From: JBFLYZ01 sp040756415
Lineage (GTDB): Bacteria > Bacteroidota > Bacteroidia > JADZBD01
Direction of reading: 5' to 3'
NCBI GenBank assembly: GCA_040756415.1
Contig: JBFLYZ010000082.1
Span: 1-13,509 of the forward strand
DNA: 13,509 nt
Positions 1 through 7,419 of this stretch are shown here, in pieces; position 1 is the first letter of the stretch, and every line of letters begins with the position of its first letter. The translations under genes were made by a program, and so were the position numbers. The notes under the pieces are model-generated. The model made no database searches. It worked only from the letters and a program-made list of their open reading frames with translations, and had not been told where the DNA came from.

Positions 1-49
1 TGCGGTATAGGGTCTGGAGCCATGATTGTTTATTTGTTTCATTTAATAA

Positions 50-79
50 AAAAGTCCCCGTGTAAGGCAGGGGACTTTT
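50..79 (-). terminator. Rho-independent terminator after the SprB-repeat gene
   Basis: A perfect 10-bp inverted repeat pairs 50-59 (AAAAGTCCCC) with 70-79 (GGGGACTTTT) around a 10-nt loop. Read on the minus strand, the hairpin ends in a T-rich run (TTTTTTATTAAAT at about 54-42). It begins 19 bases after the stop codon of the minus-strand gene at 99-2342, which is the usual place for an intrinsic terminator. The A/T arms also give it some bidirectional character, but no plus-strand gene is visible to the left. Confidence 0.85.
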
Positions 80-98
80 AATTTCAAATCAGGTAAGC

Positions 99-2342
99 TT
101 ATTCCTTGATCACTTTTTTGACAGAGACCCCCTGCTCATTCTTTATTTCAATGAAATAGACTCCTGCTTCCAGGTCCTGCTTTTCGATTCGGGCAGAGCT
201 GTTCATGATCAGTGAGCTGTAAACGTTCTCGCCAAGCGCGTTGGTGATGGTCAGCCGTGATCCGGGTGTGATATTTTCAATGATGAAGAAACCGCTGAAA
301 GGGTTGGGATAAATTGTAAAGTCGGTTCCGGATACCAGGTTCCCGGTGCCGGTGCAAAGATCGACCGTGATCTGCTGCGTAACGGAATCGGTGCAGCCGT
401 TCCCATCGGTATAGGTGTAAACGATGTTCCAGGTGCCTTGTCCCGCGGCCGAAGGATCGAACGTGCTGCCGCTTACCCCGGGCCCGCTATAGGTGCCGCC
501 CGAAGGAGTGGCTGCCGAAAGGGTGAAGGCCGGCCAGGTGACGCAAACGAGCGAGGGGGACTGAGAATAGGTGATGACCGGAAGTGAATTCACGGTTACC
601 GTTACCGTAGCGTTTTGGGTGCAGCCACTGGCATCGGTTACCGAGCAAGTATACGTGGTGGTGGCGGCCGGGCATACATTTTCAGTGCTGCCCGTCATAT
701 TACCGGGAGTCCACAGGTACGTATAAGGGCCTGTTCCCCCGCTTGCGCTTATTGTGATATCCGTGCATCCGCCAGCGCAAAAGGAGGGGGAAGTGGCGCT
801 TGCATTGGCGCTGATAACTGCAGGCTGGTTAATGTTGACTACGGCCTGCAGCGTGCAGTTGTTCGCATCGGTAACAGTACAGGTATACGACCCGGCTGCC
901 AACCCGCTTGCGACAGCGTTCGTTCCTCCGATGGGCGCCCATGCATAAGAGTATCCGGGAGTGCCTCCGTTTACCGTGAGCGTAATGCTGCCGCTGGAAT
1001 TTCCGAAGCAATCCACATCCGTGCTGGTAAAGCTGGAGGATAACGCAGCGGGTTCTGTGATCGTAACGGATTGTGTGATGGTGCAGCCGTTGGCATCGGT
1101 CACCGTACAGGTATACGTGCCGGCCGCCAGCCCGCTTGCTGTGGCGGCAGTGCCACCGCTGGGTGTCCAGTTATAGGTATAAGCGGGGGTGCCTCCGTTG
1201 GGTGTGACCGTGGCTGATCCATCTGAGCTGCCGTTGCAGCTTGCATTGACCTGTGATGAGGTGGCGCTCATTGCGGGAGGCTGAGTGATCGTAACTGCCT
1301 GTGCAAGCGTGCAGCCGTTGGCATCGGTCACCGTACAGGTATACGTGCCGGCCGCCAGCCCGCTGGCCGTAGCCGCAGTGCCACCGCTGGGCGCCCAGTT
1401 ATAGGCATAAGCGGGCGTGCCCCCGGCAGGCGTGACCGTAGCGGAACCATTTGAGCCACCGTTACAGCTCACGTTTGTCTGCGTCAGGGTGGCTGAAAGC
1501 GCGGGCGGCTGAGTTATAGTAAGGGTCTGCGTGATCGTGCAGCTTCCGGCATCGGTAACGGTGCAGGTGTAGGTACCCGCGCTCAGTCCGCTGGCCGTGG
1601 CGTTCGTTCCTCCGCTGGGCGCCCAGCTATAGGTATAAGGCGCGGTGCCACCGCTTACGGAAACCGTGGCGCTGCCGTTGCTTCCCCCGTTGCATGAAAC
1701 GTTCTGGCTGGTTCCCGTTATTAATAATGGCGACCCGTTACCAATAATGATCTGGTCATAATTGGATGTGGATGAATTAAGGTTATAGATGAACAGCCTG
1801 TCGACAGCCGTGGTAGTGGCGGAGCGGAAAGGCCAGGCTGAGAGAATAAGTGCGTTGTTCACGTAGATATCCATGGTCCGCGCGGTCCAGTTCAGGTTCC
1901 GGGCCTCTACATGATACCAGGTATTGGCGCTTATCGGATGGTTATAGCCGGTGGAAGAGAAAAAACGCAGGAAGCCACCGGTGGTGATATAGCAGAATAG
2001 AATTCCGTTATTCGTTGAGGTATTGGCGTCACCAACCACGAAATAGGCATTGGCATTTGACGTGTTGCTGGACTTTATCCGCCAGGATATATAGGTGGGC
2101 TGACCCGAAGTAAAGGTGGCATAAGGCCCCATGTAATGGCCTGAAGTGCCGGTGAGATCGAGGTTGTAAATCCCAACGGCAGGATTGGCGTTATTGACCG
2201 TCATGGTATGGCCGGTTCCGGGAAGCCAGGCCGGGTTGGGGGAGCCGGTCTCGAATCCATCATAAAATGTGGGATTGCATTGTGAGCTGACCTCAATAGC
2301 AATACAGAAAAGGGTCAGGAGTGTGAGCGTAATTTTTTTCAT
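99..2342 (-). CDS. T9SS-secreted protein with LamG-like domain and SprB repeats
   Basis: Predicted 747-residue secreted or surface protein. Residues 1-21 form a signal peptide (MKKITLTLLTLF, then a cut near SSQ). About 22-207 looks like a LamG/concanavalin-type beta-sandwich (DGFETG; TWYHVEARNL; MDIYVNNALI). About 209-508 holds four SprB-type repeats of roughly 75 residues, each with a VSCNG-like start, GGTPAYTYNW, ASGLAAGTYTC and VTDANGCT. About 509-660 holds two further PKD/Ig-like modules, and about 674-747 is a T9SS type A sorting domain (FTIYPNPFSG; LEAGVYFIEI; KKVIKE). SprB repeats are named after the Flavobacterium gliding adhesin SprB, but this protein is far shorter, so adhesion is only an inference. 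I chose the ATG at 2342, not the in-frame ATG at 2372: the shorter form starts directly with a standard signal peptide, and two promoter-like TATTTTTG boxes overlap the longer N-terminus. Transcribed alone, with its own terminator. Confidence 0.9.
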   Translation of the reverse strand: MKKITLTLLTLFCIAIEVSSQCNPTFYDGFETGSPNPAWLPGTGHTMTVNNANPAVGIYNLDLTGTSGHYMGPYATFTSGQPTYISWRIKSSNTSNANAYFVVGDANTSTNNGILFCYITTGGFLRFFSSTGYNHPISANTWYHVEARNLNWTARTMDIYVNNALILSAWPFRSATTTAVDRLFIYNLNSSTSNYDQIIIGNGSPLLITGTSQNVSCNGGSNGSATVSVSGGTAPYTYSWAPSGGTNATASGLSAGTYTCTVTDAGSCTITQTLTITQPPALSATLTQTNVSCNGGSNGSATVTPAGGTPAYAYNWAPSGGTAATASGLAAGTYTCTVTDANGCTLAQAVTITQPPAMSATSSQVNASCNGSSDGSATVTPNGGTPAYTYNWTPSGGTAATASGLAAGTYTCTVTDANGCTITQSVTITEPAALSSSFTSTDVDCFGNSSGSITLTVNGGTPGYSYAWAPIGGTNAVASGLAAGSYTCTVTDANNCTLQAVVNINQPAVISANASATSPSFCAGGCTDITISASGGTGPYTYLWTPGNMTGSTENVCPAATTTYTCSVTDASGCTQNATVTVTVNSLPVITYSQSPSLVCVTWPAFTLSAATPSGGTYSGPGVSGSTFDPSAAGQGTWNIVYTYTDGNGCTDSVTQQITVDLCTGTGNLVSGTDFTIYPNPFSGFFIIENITPGSRLTITNALGENVYSSLIMNSSARIEKQDLEAGVYFIEIKNEQGVSVKKVIKE
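819..1718 (-). repeat. Four tandem SprB-type repeats within the secreted protein
   Basis: Four in-frame units of about 73-77 codons. The middle two are nearly identical in part: a 56-base stretch at 1081-1136 is repeated exactly at 1309-1364, an offset of 228 bases or 76 codons. The outer units are clearly diverged at the DNA level. Cysteines at the start (SCNG) and in the TYTC and GC(T) positions recur in each unit, which suggests conserved disulfides (inference). Confidence 0.85.
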
Positions 2343-2369
2343 GATTGGGGTGTTTTTTAAATCCGGCTC

Positions 2370-2385
2370 CAAAAATACAAAAATA
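2370..2385 (-). promoter_or_regulatory. Two tandem -7 boxes upstream of the SprB-repeat gene
   Basis: On the minus strand TATTTTTG occurs twice back to back (2385-2378 and 2377-2370). Both fit the Bacteroidota -7 consensus TAnnTTTG and would give a leader of roughly 20-30 bases to the ATG at 2342. Neither has a convincing TTTG at the -33 spacing, so the call is tentative. The boxes lie inside the T-rich tail of the msrA terminator. Confidence 0.4.
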
Positions 2386-2387
2386 AA

Positions 2388-2405
2388 GCCCCGCGGTTAC
2401 GGGGC
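2388..2405 (-). terminator. Rho-independent terminator after msrA
   Basis: A 6-bp GC-only stem pairs 2388-2393 (GCCCCG) with 2400-2405 (CGGGGC) around a 6-nt loop. On the minus strand it is followed directly by TTTATTTTTG. It lies 28 bases past the msrA stop codon. Confidence 0.8.
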
Positions 2406-2433
2406 GAGTGCTTCCAAAATTCTGCGGCCATGC

Positions 2434-3111
2434 TCAATGTTTCAGTTTGTCCTTGAACACCTTTTTGAACTTCTCCACCTTGGGTTGTATCACGTACTGG
2501 CAGTAGCCTTCGCTGCTGTTCAGGGCATAATAGTTCTGGTGGTAGTCTTCAGCTTTGTAAAAGGCGCCCATAGGCGAGATCTCGGTCACGATAGGCTTGT
2601 CCCAGGCCCCGCTCTTATCCAGCTCGGCCTTGTATCTCTCGGCCAGCTCTTTCTGCTTTTGGTTATGGTAATAGATCACCGAGCGGTACTGCGTGCCCAC
2701 ATCATTTCCCTGCCGGTTCAACTGCGTGGGATCGTGGGTCTGCCAGAAGGCTTCCAGCAGCTCGTCATAGCTCAGCTTCGAGATGTCGTATACCACCTGC
2801 ACCACTTCGGCATGGCCCGTAGTGCCCGTGCATACTTCCTTGTAGGAGGGGTTCTTGACATGTCCGCCACTGTAGCCCGATGTGACCGATACCACTCCAT
2901 CCAGCATCAGGAACTGGGCTTCTACGCACCAGAAGCAGCCGGCCCCGAATGTAGCCGTGTCGAGGGCGCTGTCGGCACCGGTCTTTGAATCGCTGGACAT
3001 GTTCTTGCTGGTTGATTCCATAGCAGGATCGTTTTTGGGTTGCTGGGCGCATGAAACGAGGGTGTTCGCGCTCATGGCGGCCAGGAACAGGGTTGTGAAT
3101 AGATTTCTCAT
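2434..3111 (-). CDS. msrA: Peptide-methionine (S)-S-oxide reductase MsrA, lipoprotein form
   Basis: Reduces the S-epimer of methionine sulfoxide in damaged proteins back to methionine. The 225-residue product has the MsrA signature GCFWC at residues 58-62 with catalytic Cys59, then GYSGG, EVCTGTTGHAEVV, HDPTQLNRQGNDVGTQYRS and EDYHQNYY. A C-terminal Cys204 in GYCQYVI is a likely resolving cysteine, with Cys62 as a possible alternative. I chose the ATG at 3111 because translation then starts with a signal peptide (MRNLFTTLFLAA) ending in the lipobox LVSC with Cys21, giving a lipid-anchored envelope enzyme; the ORF also runs back to an ATG at 3147 that would put extra polar residues in front. 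A 37-residue polar linker separates the lipid anchor from the catalytic domain. Alone on its strand with its own terminator; divergent from the aminopeptidase gene. Confidence 0.95.
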   Translation of the reverse strand: MRNLFTTLFLAAMSANTLVSCAQQPKNDPAMESTSKNMSSDSKTGADSALDTATFGAGCFWCVEAQFLMLDGVVSVTSGYSGGHVKNPSYKEVCTGTTGHAEVVQVVYDISKLSYDELLEAFWQTHDPTQLNRQGNDVGTQYRSVIYYHNQKQKELAERYKAELDKSGAWDKPIVTEISPMGAFYKAEDYHQNYYALNSSEGYCQYVIQPKVEKFKKVFKDKLKH

Positions 3112-3265
3112 AAGATCAGATATAAAGTTACGGTTTTCGCTTATCATGGCGTTTTGCCGGTTATCAGCATTTACGACACCATGGTCATGCCGGATTTGCC
3201 GTTTAGCGAAAACAATCGTTAAGAAATGTTAAAATGCTTAAACTTGCCATCCCTGAAGCAATACT
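3112..3265. other. Divergent intergenic region between msrA and the M1 peptidase gene
   Basis: This 154-base gap must carry the promoters of both divergent genes. The best plus-strand candidate is TAAACTTG at 3239-3246, one base off TAnnTTTG, with no good -33 element. On the minus strand TAACTTTA (3130-3123) is also one base off but lies very close to the start codon. Neither is strong enough for a promoter call, and I see no operator-like palindrome or structured RNA. Confidence 0.4.
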
Positions 3266-5770
3266 ATGAAAAACACTATCCTGCTCACCCTTATCCTTTT
3301 CGGGGCCATGCTGACCCGCGCCCAGCTAAAAACACGTTCGTATATCATCGATCCGCAGTTGGCTCCCCGCGAGCATAATGTCGATTTTCAGCATTTGCGG
3401 CTGGAGCTTTCTTTCCTGCCTGCCCAGGGGCTGGTCAAGGGAAAGGCAACGCATATTTTCACCCCGCTGCGCCCCAGGGTGGATTCGATCTGGCTGGATG
3501 CCATTCGTATTCGCTTCTCCAGCGTGAAAGTGAACGGAAAGGATGCTAAATTCAAAGTAAGTAAAGACAGCTCGGGTTACTGGATATTCTGCCCGCAGAG
3601 CCTGGCCTGGGAGACCAAGGACAGCATGAGCATTATGTACGAATGCAACCCGCGCAGGGGGCTTTATTTCATCGGCTGGAACGATCCGGATAACCTTTCG
3701 CGCAAGCAGATCTGGAGCCAGGGGCAGGGCATAGACAACCGGAACTGGATACCGATGTATGACGAGATGAACGATAAGATGACCACCGAGATGATCGTAA
3801 AATTCGAAAAAGGGTACAAAGTGCTGTCGAACGGGACGAAGCTTTCCTCCAAAGAGAAGGACGGCATGATCACCTGGCATTATAAAATGAAGCATCCGCA
3901 CGCGCCCTATCTCATCATGCTGGGCATTGGCGTGTACGACATCCTCCAGACCAAATCGAAATCGGGCGTGCCCATGTACCTGTACTATTACCCGGAGTGG
4001 AAAGACCGGGTGGAGATCACGTATAAGTACAGCGAGATGATGATGGACTGGTTCGAGAAGGAGATCGGCATACCCTATCCCTGGGAGAGCTATTCGCAGA
4101 TCCCCGTGCAGGATTTCATGTTCGGGGCCATGGAGAACACCACGGCCACCCTGTTTGGCGATTTTTTTCTGGTCGATGACAGGAGCTTCAACGACCGCAA
4201 CTATGTAGGGGTAAACGCCCACGAGCTGGCGCACCAGTGGTTTGGCGATTATGTAACGGCCCGCAGCGATGCGCATCACTGGCTGCAGGAGAGCTTTGCC
4301 ACCTACTATAACCAGATGTTCGAACGCGAGGTGTTCGGCATGGATTATTTCAACTGGGCGCGCAGGACGGCCCAGGTCAATTCCATCGAGGAATCCAAAA
4401 AGAACAAGCTGCCGGTGGCGCACAGCGAGAGCGGCAGCGTTAGGCATTATCCCAAAGGCGCATTCGTGCTGAACATGCTCAAGAACGTACTGGGGGGCAG
4501 GGAGGTGTATAACAAATGCATCAAGCATTACCTGCAGCAGCACCCGTACGGCAACGTGGATACCGAGGACCTGCTGGTGGCCTGCGAGGAGGTGACCGGC
4601 ATGGAGCTCGACTGGTTCTTTGAAGAATGGGTGTATAAGGGGGGAGAGCCGGCCTATAGCGTTACCTATAAAGAGGTGAACGGCCTTACGGAGATCACCG
4701 TGATGCAGGTGCAGGAGCTGAGCGAGGTCACCGGCCTGCCTGTTCAGAGCGGTGTGCCGGGCAACAGCGTATCAACGGCCGATTTCATCGGCTTACCGGG
4801 CGAGTCAGTTTACCGGCCGGCCGGCCTGTGGAAGATGCCCATCTGGTTCGAGGTGTATTATACGGACGGAACGGTGGATAAGAAATTGCAATGGATCGAG
4901 ATGCAGACCGAGGTGGTAAAGATCGCCAATTCCTCGGGCAAAAAGATCGATTACATTCTTTTCGATCCCAACAACGAAGTGATGAAATCGGTGAGCTTTG
5001 CGAAGAGCTGGGATATGCTCAGATCGCAGGCGCTGAAGGCAGTCAGCATGCTCGATCGCTTTGACGCGGTGGCGGCCATGAAGGATATCCCCGTGAGCCA
5101 GAAGCGGGATGTGCTGCTCCAGGTATTCGAGAAGGAAAGCTTTCATGCCGTTAAGGTGGAGATCATCGCGCAACTGGCAGCCGATGACGATGACAAGACC
5201 ATTGCCCTGTTCAAGAAGGCCTGCAGCGATAAGGAAACCCTGGTGCGCAGGGCGGTGATCGAGAAGGTCAAGCGCATACCCGCGGATATTCTTCCCGACC
5301 TGGAAAAGCTGCTGAGCGATCAGTCGTACGAGACCATCGTTCTGGCCCTCGAGATGCTTACAACCGCCAATCCCTCAAAGACCAAAGACTACCTGGAAAT
5401 GACCAGGAACATCAAGGGTACGGTGGGCCGGAACGTGGAGATCAAGTGGCTGGAGGTGGCGTATGAAAGCACGAAAGACAAGCAATACCTGGATAAGCTG
5501 GTGGAATATACGAGCAGCTCGTACGAGTTCCGTACGCGGGTCAATGCCGCGCAAACCCTCAGGCAACTGAACTATTTCAACGAGCAGCTTATGAAGAACC
5601 TGCTGAACGCCATGCAAAGCGCGAACGGGCGCCTGGCCAATCCCTGCGGTGAAGCGCTCAGGTTCTTTTTCGAGCAGAACGCGCATCACGATACCATAGC
5701 GGCTTACGTTTACTCCCAGCCCTGGCAGAGCTGGCAACTGAATGCCATTAAAAAGTATATTTCCCTGTAG
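3266..5770 (+). CDS. M1 family zinc aminopeptidase, exported
   Basis: Removes N-terminal amino acids from peptides, probably in the periplasm or at the cell surface. The 834-residue protein starts with a signal peptide (MKNTILLTLILFGA, cut near TRAQ at residue 20). About 25-230 is the N-terminal beta-sandwich of M1 enzymes. The exopeptidase motif GAMEN is at 287-291. The zinc site is HELAH at 319-323 with the third ligand Glu342 (HEXXH-X18-E is exact), and Glu320 is the general base. Tyr395 in HYPKGA fits the transition-state tyrosine. About 560-834 is alpha-helical and HEAT-like (for example DKETLVRRAVIEKVKR), as in APN/ERAP-type enzymes. There is no T9SS sorting domain and no lipobox, so soluble periplasmic location is inferred. 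All catalytic residues are present. Its stop codon abuts the stop codon of the convergent DUF4907 gene with no base between. Confidence 0.95.
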   Translation: MKNTILLTLILFGAMLTRAQLKTRSYIIDPQLAPREHNVDFQHLRLELSFLPAQGLVKGKATHIFTPLRPRVDSIWLDAIRIRFSSVKVNGKDAKFKVSKDSSGYWIFCPQSLAWETKDSMSIMYECNPRRGLYFIGWNDPDNLSRKQIWSQGQGIDNRNWIPMYDEMNDKMTTEMIVKFEKGYKVLSNGTKLSSKEKDGMITWHYKMKHPHAPYLIMLGIGVYDILQTKSKSGVPMYLYYYPEWKDRVEITYKYSEMMMDWFEKEIGIPYPWESYSQIPVQDFMFGAMENTTATLFGDFFLVDDRSFNDRNYVGVNAHELAHQWFGDYVTARSDAHHWLQESFATYYNQMFEREVFGMDYFNWARRTAQVNSIEESKKNKLPVAHSESGSVRHYPKGAFVLNMLKNVLGGREVYNKCIKHYLQQHPYGNVDTEDLLVACEEVTGMELDWFFEEWVYKGGEPAYSVTYKEVNGLTEITVMQVQELSEVTGLPVQSGVPGNSVSTADFIGLPGESVYRPAGLWKMPIWFEVYYTDGTVDKKLQWIEMQTEVVKIANSSGKKIDYILFDPNNEVMKSVSFAKSWDMLRSQALKAVSMLDRFDAVAAMKDIPVSQKRDVLLQVFEKESFHAVKVEIIAQLAADDDDKTIALFKKACSDKETLVRRAVIEKVKRIPADILPDLEKLLSDQSYETIVLALEMLTTANPSKTKDYLEMTRNIKGTVGRNVEIKWLEVAYESTKDKQYLDKLVEYTSSSYEFRTRVNAAQTLRQLNYFNEQLMKNLLNAMQSANGRLANPCGEALRFFFEQNAHHDTIAAYVYSQPWQSWQLNAIKKYISL

Positions 5771-6178
5771 TTATTTCAGCACGCCAATGCTGTCGAGCTC
5801 CTGCGGGCTGACCGCGGGGGGCATGATGTTGTTACGCACCTTGTGAGCGATGAACTCGCCCGCCTTGCGGGCAGCTTCGGGGGTCTTGAAACCGTTGTTG
5901 CCGGGCATGGCCGGAATGCTGTACTGGTGGATGTAGCGCTGCCCATCGATGTAGATATCGTAACCGTAACCGGTCGATTTTACATCCTGTTTCACGGTAT
6001 CGTTGTTGAACACGCGCACTTCGATCACCGAATTGGCGTAAGGATTGGGGGCCGGCTTTTTCGTCTCCTTGCTTAACGTGTCGGCATCCCCGCGCTCCTT
6101 CGTTTTGCCGTTGTCGGACGAGCAGGAGGAGAGTGCCAGCAGGGATAAGGCGAGAATGGAACAGATGGTATTACGCAT
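5771..6178 (-). CDS. DUF4907 domain lipoprotein
   Basis: 135 residues: a lipoprotein signal peptide with lipobox LSSC (Cys19), a charged linker to about residue 45, then a domain at about 50-134 that I recognise as DUF4907 (STGYGYDIYIDGQRYIHQ; IPAMPGNNGFKTPEAARKAG; an ending PAVSPQELDSIGV). The family is small, largely confined to Bacteroidota and has no known function. It lies 16 bases after the third Kelch gene on the same strand, so it is probably the last gene of that operon. An envelope-anchored partner for the secreted Kelch proteins is a reasonable guess, not something the sequence shows. The family call rests on remembered motif similarity. Confidence 0.8.
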   Translation of the reverse strand: MRNTICSILALSLLALSSCSSDNGKTKERGDADTLSKETKKPAPNPYANSVIEVRVFNNDTVKQDVKSTGYGYDIYIDGQRYIHQYSIPAMPGNNGFKTPEAARKAGEFIAHKVRNNIMPPAVSPQELDSIGVLK

Positions 6179-6194
6179 AACAGATCTATCTGCG

Positions 6195-7412
6195 CTAATT
6201 TACTAGAATTAATTTTCCGTTGCCCAGGTGGTAATCCTTTTTATCGTTTATGGTATAAACATAGGTGCCGGGAGGCAGGCCGCTGCAGGGCAGGCTTACT
6301 TCCGCGCCCGAGAACTCCAGCCTGCGAACCAGCTTTCCGTGGAGGTCATATAATGAAACGAAGGCCTGCTCTATGTTCTGCGCGGTGCTGATGCTGAAAT
6401 GCGCGTAATCGCTCGCGGGATTGGGATAGATCTTGATGGAAACATCGCTGTAGTCGGGCTCGTCTATGCCGGTGAAGGTGGGGTCGAATTCCCAGAAATC
6501 GGTGGTGGGTACGCTGTCGAATCCCGTACCGAAATAGCCTTTATTGCCGATCGCGAAGGCGGCAGCGTTGGCCCGTTCCGTACCGAAGAAACTGGCTTTC
6601 TGCGCCCAGAAATTGCTCAGCGGGTCGTACTCCCAGAAATCGCGTTTGTTCTGCAGGGTATTGTCATAGCCCGAACCGATATAGGCTTTATTGTTGATCA
6701 CGAAAACGGCCGCCCCATAGCGCGGGGTGCCCGGGAAGTTCGATTTCTGCACCCAGGTATTGGTACCTGGATCATATTCCCAGAGGTCGTTCCTGAAGGC
6801 ATTGGCATCGCCTGTGCCGATGTAGCCCTTCCCGTTAATGGCAAATCCTACCGCCAGCCTGCGCGCTCCTCCCGTAAGGCTGGCCTTCTGGGTCCAGGTG
6901 TTGGTAGCCGGGTCGTACTCCCAAAAATCACTTTTCATGCCCAATGAATCCTGCCCGGTACCCACATAGCCTTTTCCGTTGATGGAAAAAGCAACGGCTC
7001 CCCGCCTTCCTGACGAAGTGAGCGGGGCTTTTGCGAACCAGGTGTTGATGGGGGCGTTGAACTCCTGGAAATCCTTCAGGTAAGGGGCTCCGCCCTGTCC
7101 GGTGCCCACCCATGCGCTGTTGCCGATCACGAATGCCACCGCGCAATTCCTTCCCAGGCCGCTTCCCATGGCGTTGCCGAAGCTGGTCATTTGTATCCAC
7201 TGGTCAAGGGCGGGGTTGTAGCGCCAGCAGGTGCGTTTGAAATCAGCGCTGTCATAGCCGCAGGCGATATAGCCCGAAGGGGGTATGGCAAAGCCAACGG
7301 CAGCCGTTCTTTTGGCGCCTCCGGCATAATCGGCTTTGCGTATCCATGCGGGCTGGGCGGACAGGTTCAGCGCCAGGACGAAAAGAGCGTTCAGTATAAA
7401 TATCTTTTGCAT
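6195..7412 (-). CDS. Kelch-repeat T9SS protein, third of three paralogs
   Basis: 405-residue secreted protein: signal peptide 1-20 (ending NLSAQ), six Kelch-type repeats at about 22-312, and a T9SS type A sorting domain at about 322-405 (IKIYPNPASD; YDLHGKLVRRLEF; PPGTYVYTI). A typical blade has the pattern AVGFAINGKGYIGTG, then DLWEYDPGTNTW, then a basic pair. Six blades should close one beta-propeller. This type of fold usually binds protein or carbohydrate; nothing here points to an enzyme active site, and galactose-oxidase-type copper ligands are not evident. The reading frame extends to a TTG at 7427, but the ATG at 7412 gives a clean signal peptide and sits 7 bases past the preceding gene's stop, so I use it. 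Its sorting domain resembles that of the first paralog more than that of its immediate neighbour. Confidence 0.88.
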   Translation of the reverse strand: MQKIFILNALFVLALNLSAQPAWIRKADYAGGAKRTAAVGFAIPPSGYIACGYDSADFKRTCWRYNPALDQWIQMTSFGNAMGSGLGRNCAVAFVIGNSAWVGTGQGGAPYLKDFQEFNAPINTWFAKAPLTSSGRRGAVAFSINGKGYVGTGQDSLGMKSDFWEYDPATNTWTQKASLTGGARRLAVGFAINGKGYIGTGDANAFRNDLWEYDPGTNTWVQKSNFPGTPRYGAAVFVINNKAYIGSGYDNTLQNKRDFWEYDPLSNFWAQKASFFGTERANAAAFAIGNKGYFGTGFDSVPTTDFWEFDPTFTGIDEPDYSDVSIKIYPNPASDYAHFSISTAQNIEQAFVSLYDLHGKLVRRLEFSGAEVSLPCSGLPPGTYVYTINDKKDYHLGNGKLILVN

Positions 7413-7419
7413 AGGCTTT

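Noticed and set aside
819..1718. Repeat array resembling a CRISPR or other noncoding repeat
   Set aside because: Units are about 225 bases, in frame, and encode SprB-type protein modules; there are no short repeats with unique spacers.
2343..2372. A 10-residue longer N-terminus (MEPDLKNTPI) for the SprB-repeat protein
   Set aside because: It would place polar residues before a standard signal peptide and would overlap the promoter-like TATTTTTG boxes; the ATG at 2342 fits better.
3326..4543. A 405-codon open frame on the minus strand opposite the M1 peptidase gene
   Set aside because: It lies entirely inside a gene with exact M1 catalytic motifs, has no signal peptide or recognisable motif, and is rich in His, Val and Leu as expected from reading GC-rich codons backwards.
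5777..5792. Small hairpin (5-bp stem CAGCA/TGCTG) just past the M1 peptidase stop
   Set aside because: The stem is short, it lacks a following T-run, and it lies within the coding sequence of the DUF4907 gene, so it is not a credible terminator.
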